Positions 1-6,895 are shown, numbered from the stretch's first letter. The stretch is DNA of 8,547 nt from Victivallales bacterium (GCA_030634125.1 DAOWBJ010000056.1:1-8547); one strand, 5' to 3'. Notes: generated from the letters alone by a model not told the origin. Program-made: numbers and translations.

Positions 1-1
1 A

Positions 2-664
2 AAACTATATTTGCAGCTGCAGAAACTTCAAACAATGGATATAGATGTTTATATTTGCAATTGTGCGGCGACTGCTGAATATCTCATCGAGCATGGTTTG
101 AAAGTTATTCTGAGCCAGGGCGGCCGCAGCGATAAATGTGTGAATATTTTTTGTGACGATTATACCGCGGGAAAACTGGCGGCTGAATACGCACTGGAAA
201 TGGGGCATCGTGTTGCCGGAATGATTTTTCCTCCGAAAAGTCCCCGATTCGATGGATTTATAGAAACTTTTATTGCCGGCGGAGGCAAATGTCCTGAAGA
301 ATTTCAATGGTTCCCAATCTTTGATCATGTTAAAATCGAAGAATTCGTCAAAGTGCATTCATGCGATAAAAAATTACCTTCACTATTTTATTGTTTCGCC
401 GATAATATCATGTTTCCGGCGATACGCGGTTTCGCGGCTAATGGTTTGAAGGTTCCCGATGACGTCAGTTTGATTGGCACGGATAATCTCTACTGGGGCA
501 AGTTCAACCAACCGGCATTTACTACCGTGGATTTATGCGAAGAGTTTTTCGCCGAAAAACTCATCGAAGCCATAAAATACACCGACGACCGCAAGCAACT
601 CTACCAGCTTGCAGTCCCCGTGCGCCTGCTAAAACGCGAAACCGTAAGCCATCTGCCAAACTGA
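2..664 (+). CDS. LacI-family transcriptional regulator, C-terminal effector domain (5' partial)
   Basis: The frame is open from the left edge to a TGA at 662-664, so the N-terminal helix-turn-helix and the first part of the sensor domain lie outside the window. About 220 residues are visible. Counting from the TTG at 11, they match the type I periplasmic-binding-protein fold of LacI/GalR regulators: a DDYTAGKLAAEYALEMGHR segment (49-67) that starts the C-terminal lobe, RFDGF (79-83), a C-F-A-D-N stretch (128-132), GLKVPDDVSLIGTDN (145-159), F-T-T-V (170-173), and the closing VRLLKRETV (204-212). In this family the domain binds a small effector, usually a sugar, and controls DNA binding by the missing N-terminus. 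No SD motif precedes the TTG, so it is not taken as the start. The ligand and target genes are unknown. A sugar-binding protein is a weaker alternative, since no signal peptide can be checked. Confidence 0.85.
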   Translation, partial: KLYLQLQKLQTMDIDVYICNCAATAEYLIEHGLKVILSQGGRSDKCVNIFCDDYTAGKLAAEYALEMGHRVAGMIFPPKSPRFDGFIETFIAGGGKCPEEFQWFPIFDHVKIEEFVKVHSCDKKLPSLFYCFADNIMFPAIRGFAANGLKVPDDVSLIGTDNLYWGKFNQPAFTTVDLCEEFFAEKLIEAIKYTDDRKQLYQLAVPVRLLKRETVSHLPN

Positions 665-666
665 TA

Positions 667-696
667 CTAGTACTCAATAAAGCTTAAATGTTCGCA
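667..696 (+). repeat. Left terminal inverted repeat of the 175-bp element
   Basis: The arm is CTAGTAC, 16 nt, GTTCGCA. The reverse complement of 812-841 has the same outer and inner 7-mers at identical spacing, and 8 of the 16 intervening bases agree. Matching stops abruptly on both sides, which gives clean boundaries. Confidence 0.6.
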
Positions 697-737
697 GTTT
701 TATTAGTCTTATCCAGCCTTGGGTTTAGATCAGAAAA

Positions 738-761
738 CACGGCTGAGACAGCCGTGACCAC
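738..761 (-). repeat. REP-like hairpin unit 1 (minus orientation)
   Basis: On the plus strand there is a perfect 8-bp stem, CACGGCTG (738-745) and CAGCCGTG (749-756), around an AGA loop. Read on the minus strand, the unit begins with GTGG, then T, then the hairpin. This resembles the GTAG-headed REP sequences of RAYT systems. It aligns without gaps to unit 2 over 24 nt with 6 differences: four are compensating changes within the stem and two lie in the head (GTGGT versus GTAGC). No T-run follows, so it is not a typical terminator. Confidence 0.6.
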
Positions 762-781
762 ATCGCTAAATGTGAAATGAT

Positions 782-805
782 GTAGCCACCTCTGTCTCAG
801 AGGTG
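782..805 (+). repeat. REP-like hairpin unit 2 (plus orientation)
   Basis: The unit is GTAG (782-785), one C, then a perfect 8-bp stem, CACCTCTG (787-794) and CAGAGGTG (798-805), around a TCT loop. It lies head to head with unit 1, with 20 nt between them (762-781). Two base pairs of the stem differ from unit 1 (G-C to C-G, G-C to T-A), and both sides change together so the stem is kept. That is evidence of selection on, or common descent of, a folded structure. Confidence 0.6.
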
Positions 806-811
806 CAATGA

Positions 812-841
812 TGCGAACTTTTTAGGTATACAATGTACTAG
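812..841 (-). repeat. Right terminal inverted repeat of the 175-bp element
   Basis: The arm reads TGCGAAC, 16 nt, GTACTAG on the plus strand, the reverse complement of the left arm at 22 of 30 positions. The AT-rich nifJ leader begins immediately outside it. Confidence 0.6.
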
Positions 842-931
842 GGATTTTCCGACCAGTACTCTTTTGGAGTTTTCATCAAAAAAACTTTTTCCATTTTATA
901 TATTAATTAGATGTTTTTATATTTATTTAAT

Positions 932-1037
932 TGATTTTTTCGTAATTTAGTGTAGATTTCGTAATCCATTTTAATTAAAGTAAAAACAAGAACAAGGAAT
1001 ACCCTTGTCATAATTTAGTGATCCCGGTCATAAATTA
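932..1037 (+). promoter_or_regulatory. Candidate nifJ promoter region with inverted and direct repeats
   Basis: The 239-bp AT-rich stretch 842-1080 carries no gene and must hold the nifJ promoter. Two weak sigma70-like candidates are visible: TTGATT (931-936) with TAGATT (953-958) at 16 nt, and TTGTCA (1005-1010) with a poor -10 near 1028-1034. A perfect 6-bp inverted repeat, ACAAGG-N5-CCTTGT (992-1008), overlaps the second -35. A direct repeat, GTCATAATTTA at 1007-1017 and GTCATAAATTA at 1027-1037, recurs at exactly 20 bp, about two helical turns. TAATTTAGTG occurs identically at 943-952 and 1011-1020. The repeats are seen directly; a role in regulator binding is inference. Confidence 0.3.
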
Positions 1038-1065
1038 CCTGGATTGTGAAAGTTCTATAGACTAC

Positions 1066-1070
1066 GGAGG
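1066..1070 (+). promoter_or_regulatory. Ribosome binding site of nifJ
   Basis: GGAGG lies 10 nt before the ATG at 1081 and decides the start. An in-frame GTG at 1018 would add 21 residues but has no SD motif and extends beyond the family N-terminus. Confidence 0.85.
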
Positions 1071-1080
1071 TCAAAAAAGA

Positions 1081-4000
1081 ATGGCTAAGAAAATGATGAC
1101 AATCGACGGCAATTATGCCGCCAGTTATGTGGCTTACGCTTTCAGCGAAGTCGCGGCGATCTATCCTATTACACCATCATCCAACATGGGTGAGTACGCT
1201 GATACATGGGCGAGTGAAGGATTGAAAAATATGTTCGGAACTACTGTTGACGTTGCTGAAATGCAGTCTGAAGCAGGCGCGGCCGGAGCTGTTCACGGTT
1301 CTCTTAGTGCCGGTGCTCTTACTACTACTTATACTGCTTCGCAGGGATTGTTGCTGATGATTCCCAATATGTACAAGATCGCGGGCGAAATGCTCCCGAC
1401 TGTATTTCATGTTTCAGCACGTTCCATCGCGGCTCAATCCCTCTCAATCTTCGGTGACCACTCAGACGTTATGAGCGTACGCCAGACTGGTTTCGCAATG
1501 CTTTCAGCATGTTCTATCCAGGAAACGCACGACCTGGCTCTTGTCAGTCATCTCTCAACTCTTGAAGCGCAAGTTCCTTTCGTTAACTTTTTTGACGGCT
1601 TTCGTACTTCTCATGAAATCCAGAAAGTTGAACTTCTCGACTTTGATGACATGAAAGGCATGCTCAATGTCGAAAACATTGAACGTTTCCGTAATCGCGC
1701 AATGCGCCCTGAAGCTCCTTTTGCTAAAGTTGGTGCACAAAATCCTGACGTATACTTCCAGGGACGTGAAACTGTCAATAAATATTACGACGCGACTCCC
1801 GCTATCGTTCAGAACTACATGGACGAAGTTGCCAAAGTTACCGGCAGAAGCTATAAACTGTTTGATTATGTTGGTGCTCCTGACGCGGAAAAAATTATTA
1901 TTTCAATGGGTTCCGGCTGCGAAACTATTGACGAAGCTATCGAATATCTCACCGCTAAAGGCGAAAAAGTCGGTGCTGTCAAAGTCAGACTTTATCGTCC
2001 ATTCTCAGTTGACGCATTCATCGACGCGATTCCTGCTTCAGTTAAGAAAATCGCGGTTCTCGACCGTACTAAAGAGCCTGGTTCTCCTGGCGAACCTCTC
2101 TATATTGATATTAAAGCGGCTCTCGCCGACAAAGACATCACTGTTATCGGCGGACGCTACGGTTTGTCAAGCAAAGAATTCACCCCAAGTATGGTTCTCG
2201 CGGTATACAAACACCTCGACAACACCTGCAGGCACAACTTTACGGTTGGTATTGATGATGATGTTACCGGTCTTTCTCTAACTGTTGAAGAAGACATTCA
2301 TACAGTTCCAGCCGGTACGGTTGAATGTATGTTCTGGGGGCTTGGTTCTGACGGTACTGTCGGCGCTAATAAAAACTCTATTAAAATCATCGGTGACAAC
2401 ACTGATAAATATGCTCAGGGATATTTCGTCTACGACTCTAAAAAGTCTTACGGTAACACTATTTCACATTTACGTTTCGGTGACAAACCGATTACCAGTG
2501 AATACCTGATTACTGCTCCTGACTTTGTAGCTTGCCACAACCCTGCGTATATCGGTCGTTTTGAGATGCTCAAAGGTATCAAAGAAGGTGGTACTTTCCT
2601 CATGAACTCTGAAATACCTACTGATAAAGTATTTGAAAGTCTGTCAAAAGACCTGCAGCAGGAAATCATTGATAAAAAATTAAAAGTTTACAATATTGAC
2701 GCCTTGAGGCTTGCTGAAAGCGTTGGTCTCGGCAAACGTATTAATACTGTAATGCAGGTTTGTTTCTTTAAACTTGCTAATATCATTCCCGCGGACGAAG
2801 CGATCGGCTACATCAAGAAAGCTATCGAAAAAACTTTCAAAAAGAAAGGTGACGATATTGTTAAGATGAACTGTGAAGCTGTTGATAAAGCACTTGCCAA
2901 TCTGGAAGAAGTTGCTGTTCCCGCGTCTATCACTAAGTCATTCGAGCCCGCGAAACTTATCAATGCTGATGCTGAACAGTTTGCGCTTGATGTTATCGAA
3001 CCGCTTATGCACCTCAAAGGTGATGATGTTCCGGTTTCTAAAATGTCTTTCGACGGAACTTTGCCGACTGGTACAAGCTGCCTCGAAAAACGCGGTATCG
3101 CACCTCGCGTTCCAGCATGGGTTTCTGAAAACTGTATCCAATGTAACCAGTGTGTAATGGCTTGTCCGCACGCTGTAGTAAGAGCAAAACAAATCGCGCC
3201 TGCTGACTTGAAAGATGCTCCTGAAACATTCACTACAGTTAAATCAAAAACTAAAAACGACAAAGAACTGGAATACAGATTACAGGTTTATCCTGAAGAC
3301 TGCACAGGCTGCGGAGGTTGTATCGAAACTTGTCCCGCCAAAACTAAAGCTCTGAAATTCTCAACCCTGGCGAAAGAAAAAGAAGCCGGTGAAGTTGAAA
3401 ATGCCGCATTTTTCGATGCGCTCCCGGACAATGTCGTTGACGGCGTGCCCGTATCAACCGTGAAAGGTTCACAGTTTATTAAGCCTCTCTTCGAATTCAG
3501 CGGTGCTTGCGGCGGATGCGGTGAAACCCCATACGTTAAACTCGCGACTCAGGTTTGCGGAGATAGAATGATTATTGCCAACGCTACCGGTTGTTCTTCA
3601 ATCTACGGCGGTACATTCCCGACTATTCCTTACGCGAAAACTAAATGCGGACGCGGTCCGGCATGGGCTAACTCCCTGTTTGAAGATAACGCGGAATATG
3701 GTTTCGGAATGAGACTTGCTGTTGACAACAACCGTAGACTGCTCAAGCATAATGTTGAAGCATTACTCGAAGCCGGTTGCCCATGCGCTGACTTCACGGG
3801 CGCGCTTAGCAAATGTATTGAACTTTGGGATTCTTCCGAACCGGAAGCGATTGAAGCCCAGAACGCTCTCGGCGCAATGCTGCCGAAAGCTGTTGAAGCT
3901 TCCGCCGGCGACGCGAAACTCGGTCCTGTTGTTAAGAAGATCGCGGAACTGAAAGACTACTTCGTAGACAAATCAGTCTGGATCATCGGTGGTGACGGCT

Positions 4001-4602
4001 GGGCTTATGACATCGGTTACGGCGGCCTTGACCACGTTGTGGCACAGGGCAGAAATGTTAACATCCTTGTTGTTGATACTGAAATCTACTCTAATACCGG
4101 CGGACAGGCTTCTAAAGCTACTCCAATCGCTGCTGTCGCGCAGTTTGCTAATGCCGGTATGCGCCTGACCAAGAAGAACCTCGGCTTCATGTGCATGAGT
4201 TATGGTAATGTATATGTCGCGTCTATCGCGATGGGTGCCAACCGTAATCAGACATTACAGGCATTCCGCGAAGCTGAAGCTTACAACGGACCGTCTATCA
4301 TCCTCGCATATGCTCCATGTATCATGCATGGTATTGATATGATGAAAACTCAGACTGAGCAGAAACGCGCGGTTGAGTGTGGATACTGGCCTCTCTACCG
4401 CTTCAATCCAGAGAACGAAAAGCCGTTCAAATGGGAAGCGAAAGAGCCTACTGGCGACTTCCAGGAATTCATCCGTAGTGAACGTCGTTACACTACTCTG
4501 TTCAAAACTGCTCCAAAAGAAGCTGAAACTCTCTTCAAGCAGGCAGAGGAAGACGCGAAACGCCGCATGACATTCTACCGGAAAATGGGCGAAATCATGT
4601 AG
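1081..4602 (+). CDS. nifJ: Pyruvate:ferredoxin (flavodoxin) oxidoreductase
   Basis: This 1173-residue cytosolic enzyme interconverts pyruvate plus CoA with acetyl-CoA plus CO2 and reduces ferredoxin or flavodoxin, using TPP and three [4Fe-4S] clusters. All domains of the single-chain family are present. The N-terminal pyruvate domain has YPITPSS with T31, E64 in EMQSEAGA and R114 in SARS, the same positions as in the Desulfovibrio africanus enzyme, which confirms the start. The EKR motif is at 669-671. Two ferredoxin cysteine sets are C685/688/691/695 and C741/744/747/751. The proximal cluster ligands are C810, C813, C838 and C1080. The TPP site runs from GDGW (971-974) to NTGGQ (1005-1009). 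Length is typical for the family, and the C-terminal protective extension of the D. africanus protein appears absent. It stands alone between a leader and a strong terminator, so it is probably monocistronic. The enzyme class implies anaerobic or low-oxygen metabolism. Confidence 0.98.
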   Translation: MAKKMMTIDGNYAASYVAYAFSEVAAIYPITPSSNMGEYADTWASEGLKNMFGTTVDVAEMQSEAGAAGAVHGSLSAGALTTTYTASQGLLLMIPNMYKIAGEMLPTVFHVSARSIAAQSLSIFGDHSDVMSVRQTGFAMLSACSIQETHDLALVSHLSTLEAQVPFVNFFDGFRTSHEIQKVELLDFDDMKGMLNVENIERFRNRAMRPEAPFAKVGAQNPDVYFQGRETVNKYYDATPAIVQNYMDEVAKVTGRSYKLFDYVGAPDAEKIIISMGSGCETIDEAIEYLTAKGEKVGAVKVRLYRPFSVDAFIDAIPASVKKIAVLDRTKEPGSPGEPLYIDIKAALADKDITVIGGRYGLSSKEFTPSMVLAVYKHLDNTCRHNFTVGIDDDVTGLSLTVEEDIHTVPAGTVECMFWGLGSDGTVGANKNSIKIIGDNTDKYAQGYFVYDSKKSYGNTISHLRFGDKPITSEYLITAPDFVACHNPAYIGRFEMLKGIKEGGTFLMNSEIPTDKVFESLSKDLQQEIIDKKLKVYNIDALRLAESVGLGKRINTVMQVCFFKLANIIPADEAIGYIKKAIEKTFKKKGDDIVKMNCEAVDKALANLEEVAVPASITKSFEPAKLINADAEQFALDVIEPLMHLKGDDVPVSKMSFDGTLPTGTSCLEKRGIAPRVPAWVSENCIQCNQCVMACPHAVVRAKQIAPADLKDAPETFTTVKSKTKNDKELEYRLQVYPEDCTGCGGCIETCPAKTKALKFSTLAKEKEAGEVENAAFFDALPDNVVDGVPVSTVKGSQFIKPLFEFSGACGGCGETPYVKLATQVCGDRMIIANATGCSSIYGGTFPTIPYAKTKCGRGPAWANSLFEDNAEYGFGMRLAVDNNRRLLKHNVEALLEAGCPCADFTGALSKCIELWDSSEPEAIEAQNALGAMLPKAVEASAGDAKLGPVVKKIAELKDYFVDKSVWIIGGDGWAYDIGYGGLDHVVAQGRNVNILVVDTEIYSNTGGQASKATPIAAVAQFANAGMRLTKKNLGFMCMSYGNVYVASIAMGANRNQTLQAFREAEAYNGPSIILAYAPCIMHGIDMMKTQTEQKRAVECGYWPLYRFNPENEKPFKWEAKEPTGDFQEFIRSERRYTTLFKTAPKEAETLFKQAEEDAKRRMTFYRKMGEIM

Positions 4603-4616
4603 TTCCCGGTAAATAC

Positions 4617-4655
4617 AAAGAGCTCGAAGTGAAATCACTTCGAGCTCTTTTTTTT
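4617..4655 (+). terminator. Rho-independent terminator of nifJ, overlapping the convergent gene end
   Basis: A perfect 15-bp stem (4617-4631 with 4636-4650) with an AAAT loop is followed by T's, giving an eight-T run at 4648-4655. It starts 14 nt after the nifJ stop. The T-run overlaps the TAA of the convergent oxidoreductase by two bases. On the minus strand the same hairpin is followed only by a weak T-rich stretch, so it may stop both transcripts but is best fitted to nifJ. Confidence 0.93.
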
Positions 4656-5652
4656 ACAATGCGACGTATGCTGTTTTGTTGTCTGCCGCTTGTTGGATTT
4701 TGAGAGATGTTCTTGCTGACTCTATCACTACCGCGGTATTCAATTCGCCAGGATTACCAGCGAGTTCATTGAGGAACTGTGTGAAATAATCATCCTGAAC
4801 TGTTTCTGGTAAGTCTATTAGTTTTGTTTCTTTATCGCCATTCAAGGAAAGCTTGACGCTGTCATCACTTAAACAAGTGCGGGCGACACCTTTTTTGCCC
4901 CAGACAGTAAATTCCCAGTAATAGGGTAATGAAAATCCGCAGCTACTTGGCGCCGCGTATGAAACATCAGCCATTACGCCGCATCCATTTTCCATTTTTG
5001 CCATGAATTGAGCAGAGTCATTGAAAATCGGGCATTGGTCTGCAAATGCATTCCAAGTCCTGGCTGCAGTTAATTCAGTAAACTTCATACCGGTTGCCCA
5101 GCTTAGATAATCAATACCATGAATAGCAATATCATTAATTGTTCCGCCGTGTTTGCCTTCTTCAAAATACCAGCTTGGACGAACTCCCCAGTTTAGAGGA
5201 TGTTGTCCGGTAAAAGAAACAGCGTGAATTTCGCCTAGTACATCATCTTGGATAAGCTGACGAAGTTTAACGAGAGGCGGATATTGACGCAGGTCAAACA
5301 TGCAGCCGACTTTTAAATTTTTTTCCGCCGCGAGTTTTTCGATAGCGGCAAGTTCATCAAGACTGGTGCATATAGGTTTGTCAGCGATAACATGTTTGCC
5401 GGCTTCAAGAGCCTTCAAAGCCAGAGAACCGCGTATGCCGTAATAGTCGCCAATCGCGACAACATCGCATTCAACTTCGCTCAACATTTTGTCGAAATCA
5501 TCATATTGGACATCAAGATCAAGATTAGCACGAGTTTCCGCGTGAGCTTCACAACATGCGACCAGTTCACAATCGGCCGTTTCTTTTATGCGGTTAATCA
5601 GACCAAAAATATGACCATGCCTGAAACCCGCGACTACAAATTTAGTACTCAT
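4654..5652 (-). CDS. Gfo/Idh/MocA-family oxidoreductase
   Basis: This 332-residue cytosolic protein belongs to the NAD(P)-dependent dehydrogenase family that acts on sugars, inositols and related polyols. It has an N-terminal Rossmann domain (about 1-120) and a C-terminal substrate domain. The nucleotide loop reads GFRHGH (9-14), so the usual second glycine is arginine. E35 at the end of strand 2 suggests NAD over NADP. The family EKP motif appears as D91-K92-P93, with K92 the conserved lysine. The active-site region reads HGGTINDIAIHGIDYLSW (168-185), with D174, H178 and D181. ATG at 5650-5652 is preceded by GAGG (5660-5663) at 7 nt spacing. It lies downstream of a second family member on the same strand, but a terminator-like hairpin separates them. 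The substrate cannot be assigned. Confidence 0.9.
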   Translation of the reverse strand: MSTKFVVAGFRHGHIFGLINRIKETADCELVACCEAHAETRANLDLDVQYDDFDKMLSEVECDVVAIGDYYGIRGSLALKALEAGKHVIADKPICTSLDELAAIEKLAAEKNLKVGCMFDLRQYPPLVKLRQLIQDDVLGEIHAVSFTGQHPLNWGVRPSWYFEEGKHGGTINDIAIHGIDYLSWATGMKFTELTAARTWNAFADQCPIFNDSAQFMAKMENGCGVMADVSYAAPSSCGFSLPYYWEFTVWGKKGVARTCLSDDSVKLSLNGDKETKLIDLPETVQDDYFTQFLNELAGNPGELNTAVVIESARTSLKIQQAADNKTAYVAL

Positions 5653-5688
5653 TAAAAAACCTCAGTTATTTTATAATTGATTAAAAAG

Positions 5689-5716
5689 AATATAATGGAA
5701 TTTAAAAGAAAAACAA
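5689..5716 (-). promoter_or_regulatory. Weak candidate promoter for the downstream oxidoreductase
   Basis: On the minus strand TTGTTT (5716-5711) and TATATT (5694-5689) are 16 nt apart, placing a start near 5682 and a leader of about 30 nt. The -35 falls inside the stem of the preceding terminator-like hairpin. The region is AT-rich, so chance matches are likely. Confidence 0.28.
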
Positions 5717-5742
5717 CCGCGATCTTTGTTTTGCAGTTGTTT
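5703..5742 (-). terminator. Candidate terminator between the two oxidoreductase genes
   Basis: On the minus strand a 10-bp stem (5742-5733 with 5720-5711, including one T-G wobble) with a 12-nt loop is followed by a T-rich run ending about 5703. It begins about 25 nt after the stop of the 5768-6817 gene. The stem is mostly A/T and the loop large, so termination may be partial. Confidence 0.55.
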
Positions 5743-5767
5743 AACTTGATTACTTGCTCATTGAAGA

Positions 5768-6817
5768 TTAATCAAATTTTACCGGTTTGCCGGTTTTGGC
5801 AGATTCGTAAATACCGCATATCAACTGAACAGCTCTGCGCCCTTCACGTCCTGACAATTTGGTTTTTTTCCCTGAAATAATTGCCTGGGCTAAATCCTGA
5901 ATCTGCCGCTTGTGCCCTTCGTAATCAATTGCCATCGGGTCGCCGGAACCGCTTTTCATGTTTTCGCCAGTCAAGCCTGCTTCGCGGATAGCTTCATCTT
6001 CAGGGAGTTCTTCAACGAATGTCCAGTTCTTTATACAGTCATCTTCCAGCATGACTGTTCCTTTGGAGCCGGATAACTCAAGGCGTCGGGGAAAACCAGG
6101 TGCGCATGAGGTGCTCGCTTCAATTGTTCCCAGTGAACCGTTTTTGAATTTAACCACCGCGACAGCGTTATCTTCCACTTCAATGCCGGTATGTGTCAGG
6201 GTATCAGTGTAGGCAAAAACTTCCGCCGGATCGCCGTTTAAATAAAGGAGCAGGTCAATATTGTGAATAGATTGATTCATCAAAGCTCCACCGCCGTCCA
6301 GAGCCCAGGTCCCGCGCCAGGTGGCGCTGTCGTAATATTCCTGACTCCTGAACCAATGGATTTGAGTATTAGCTAGAACCATTTTACCGAAACGTCCGGC
6401 ATCAACAGCTTTTTTAGTTTCCTGGACGGCTGTGCTGAAGCGCGATTGAAATACCGCGCCCAAAACAACATTGTTATCTTCGCAGGCATCAATAATCGCG
6501 TCAGTTTTTTTCAAAGTTACATCCAAGGGCTTCTCGCAAAGGATGTGTTTGCCGGATTTGGCGGCGGGCAGGGCGACCATCCCGTGTATTCCGGTCGGCG
6601 TGGCAACTGTTACAGCTTCAATTTCAGTATCCGCCAGGAAGACGTTAAAGTCATTAATTGCTCTGACATTATATTCTTCCGCGAATTTCGCCGCGCGCTC
6701 AGTTAGCTTGTCAAATACCGCTACAAGCTCAGCATTAGTGCTCGCTTCCAGTGCTTTCGCGTGCATTGCCGCTATCGCGCCGGTTCCAATAATTCCAAAT
6801 TTTACTTTCTTTTCCAT
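5768..6817 (-). CDS. Gfo/Idh/MocA-family oxidoreductase
   Basis: This 349-residue protein is a second, more canonical member of the family. The Rossmann motif is GTGAIAAMHA (11-20), and D36 at the end of strand 2 points to NAD. The family motif is C94-E95-K96-P97. The substrate domain has WRGTWALDGGG (167-177) followed by NQSIHNIDLL (181-190), with H185 as the likely catalytic histidine and D188 close by. This segment resembles that of family members acting on sugar or sugar-nucleotide substrates, such as WlbA, but not closely enough to name a substrate. ATG is at 6815-6817, with AAGG (6829-6832) 11 nt upstream, a rather long spacing. A near-consensus promoter and an operator-like palindrome precede it, so it is probably regulated at its own promoter. 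It is divergent from the glycyl-tRNA synthetase gene. Confidence 0.93.
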   Translation of the reverse strand: MEKKVKFGIIGTGAIAAMHAKALEASTNAELVAVFDKLTERAAKFAEEYNVRAINDFNVFLADTEIEAVTVATPTGIHGMVALPAAKSGKHILCEKPLDVTLKKTDAIIDACEDNNVVLGAVFQSRFSTAVQETKKAVDAGRFGKMVLANTQIHWFRSQEYYDSATWRGTWALDGGGALMNQSIHNIDLLLYLNGDPAEVFAYTDTLTHTGIEVEDNAVAVVKFKNGSLGTIEASTSCAPGFPRRLELSGSKGTVMLEDDCIKNWTFVEELPEDEAIREAGLTGENMKSGSGDPMAIDYEGHKRQIQDLAQAIISGKKTKLSGREGRRAVQLICGIYESAKTGKPVKFD

Positions 6818-6866
6818 TAATTATATAACCTTTTTTACAGTTTTTTTCTTTTTGCCAACACGATTA

Positions 6867-6895
6867 AATATACATGACAAATCCACTTTTGTCAA
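6867..6895 (-). promoter_or_regulatory. Sigma70-type promoter of the 5768-6817 oxidoreductase
   Basis: On the minus strand there is a perfect -35 TTGACA (6895-6890), a 17-nt spacer, and a -10 TATATT (6872-6867). The start would be near 6860, giving a leader of about 43 nt to the ATG. This is the best promoter match in the window. Confidence 0.75.
6875..6894. promoter_or_regulatory. Operator-like inverted repeat over the -35 and spacer
   Basis: TGACAAA (6875-6881) and TTTGTCA (6888-6894) form perfect 7-bp arms around 6 nt. The palindrome covers most of the -35 and most of the spacer of the minus-strand promoter, a position suited to repression. It lacks the central CG usual in LacI-family operators, so the left-edge regulator is not an obvious partner. 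It also lies about 120 bp upstream of the glycyl-tRNA synthetase gene. Confidence 0.5.

Larger units (their letters stand above)
667..841. mobile_element. 175-bp MITE-like palindromic element with terminal inverted repeats
   Basis: This non-coding block begins three bases after the regulator stop codon. Its ends are inverted repeats of 30 bp with the form CTAGTAC-N16-GTTCGCA on the left (667-696) and its reverse complement on the right (812-841). The outer and inner 7-mers match exactly, and 22 of 30 positions match overall without a gap. Inside lie two inverted hairpin units (738-761 and 782-805). CTAG occurs at both extreme ends. That could be a 4-bp target duplication, or a TA duplication within CTAG as described for IS630-type insertion. 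There is no transposase, so it would be a non-autonomous element moved in trans. The inverted repeats are direct observation; mobility is inference. A regulatory structure at the 3' end of the regulator transcript is the main alternative. Confidence 0.5.

Noticed and set aside
11..13. TTG as the true start of the left-edge regulator
   Set aside because: The frame is open to the window edge, no SD motif precedes it, and the protein would lack its DNA-binding domain.
738..756. Hairpin as a terminator of the regulator gene
   Set aside because: The stem is strong, but it is followed by ACCACATCG with no T-run on either strand.
1018..1080. Upstream GTG start that would lengthen NifJ by 21 residues
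   Set aside because: There is no SD motif before it. The ATG at 1081 has GGAGG and places T31, E64 and R114 at the positions known in the family.
2808..3263. Long open frame antisense to nifJ
   Set aside because: It is a shadow of the nifJ reading frame with no recognisable motif and no ribosome binding site. Similar frames antisense to the other genes were dismissed for the same reason.
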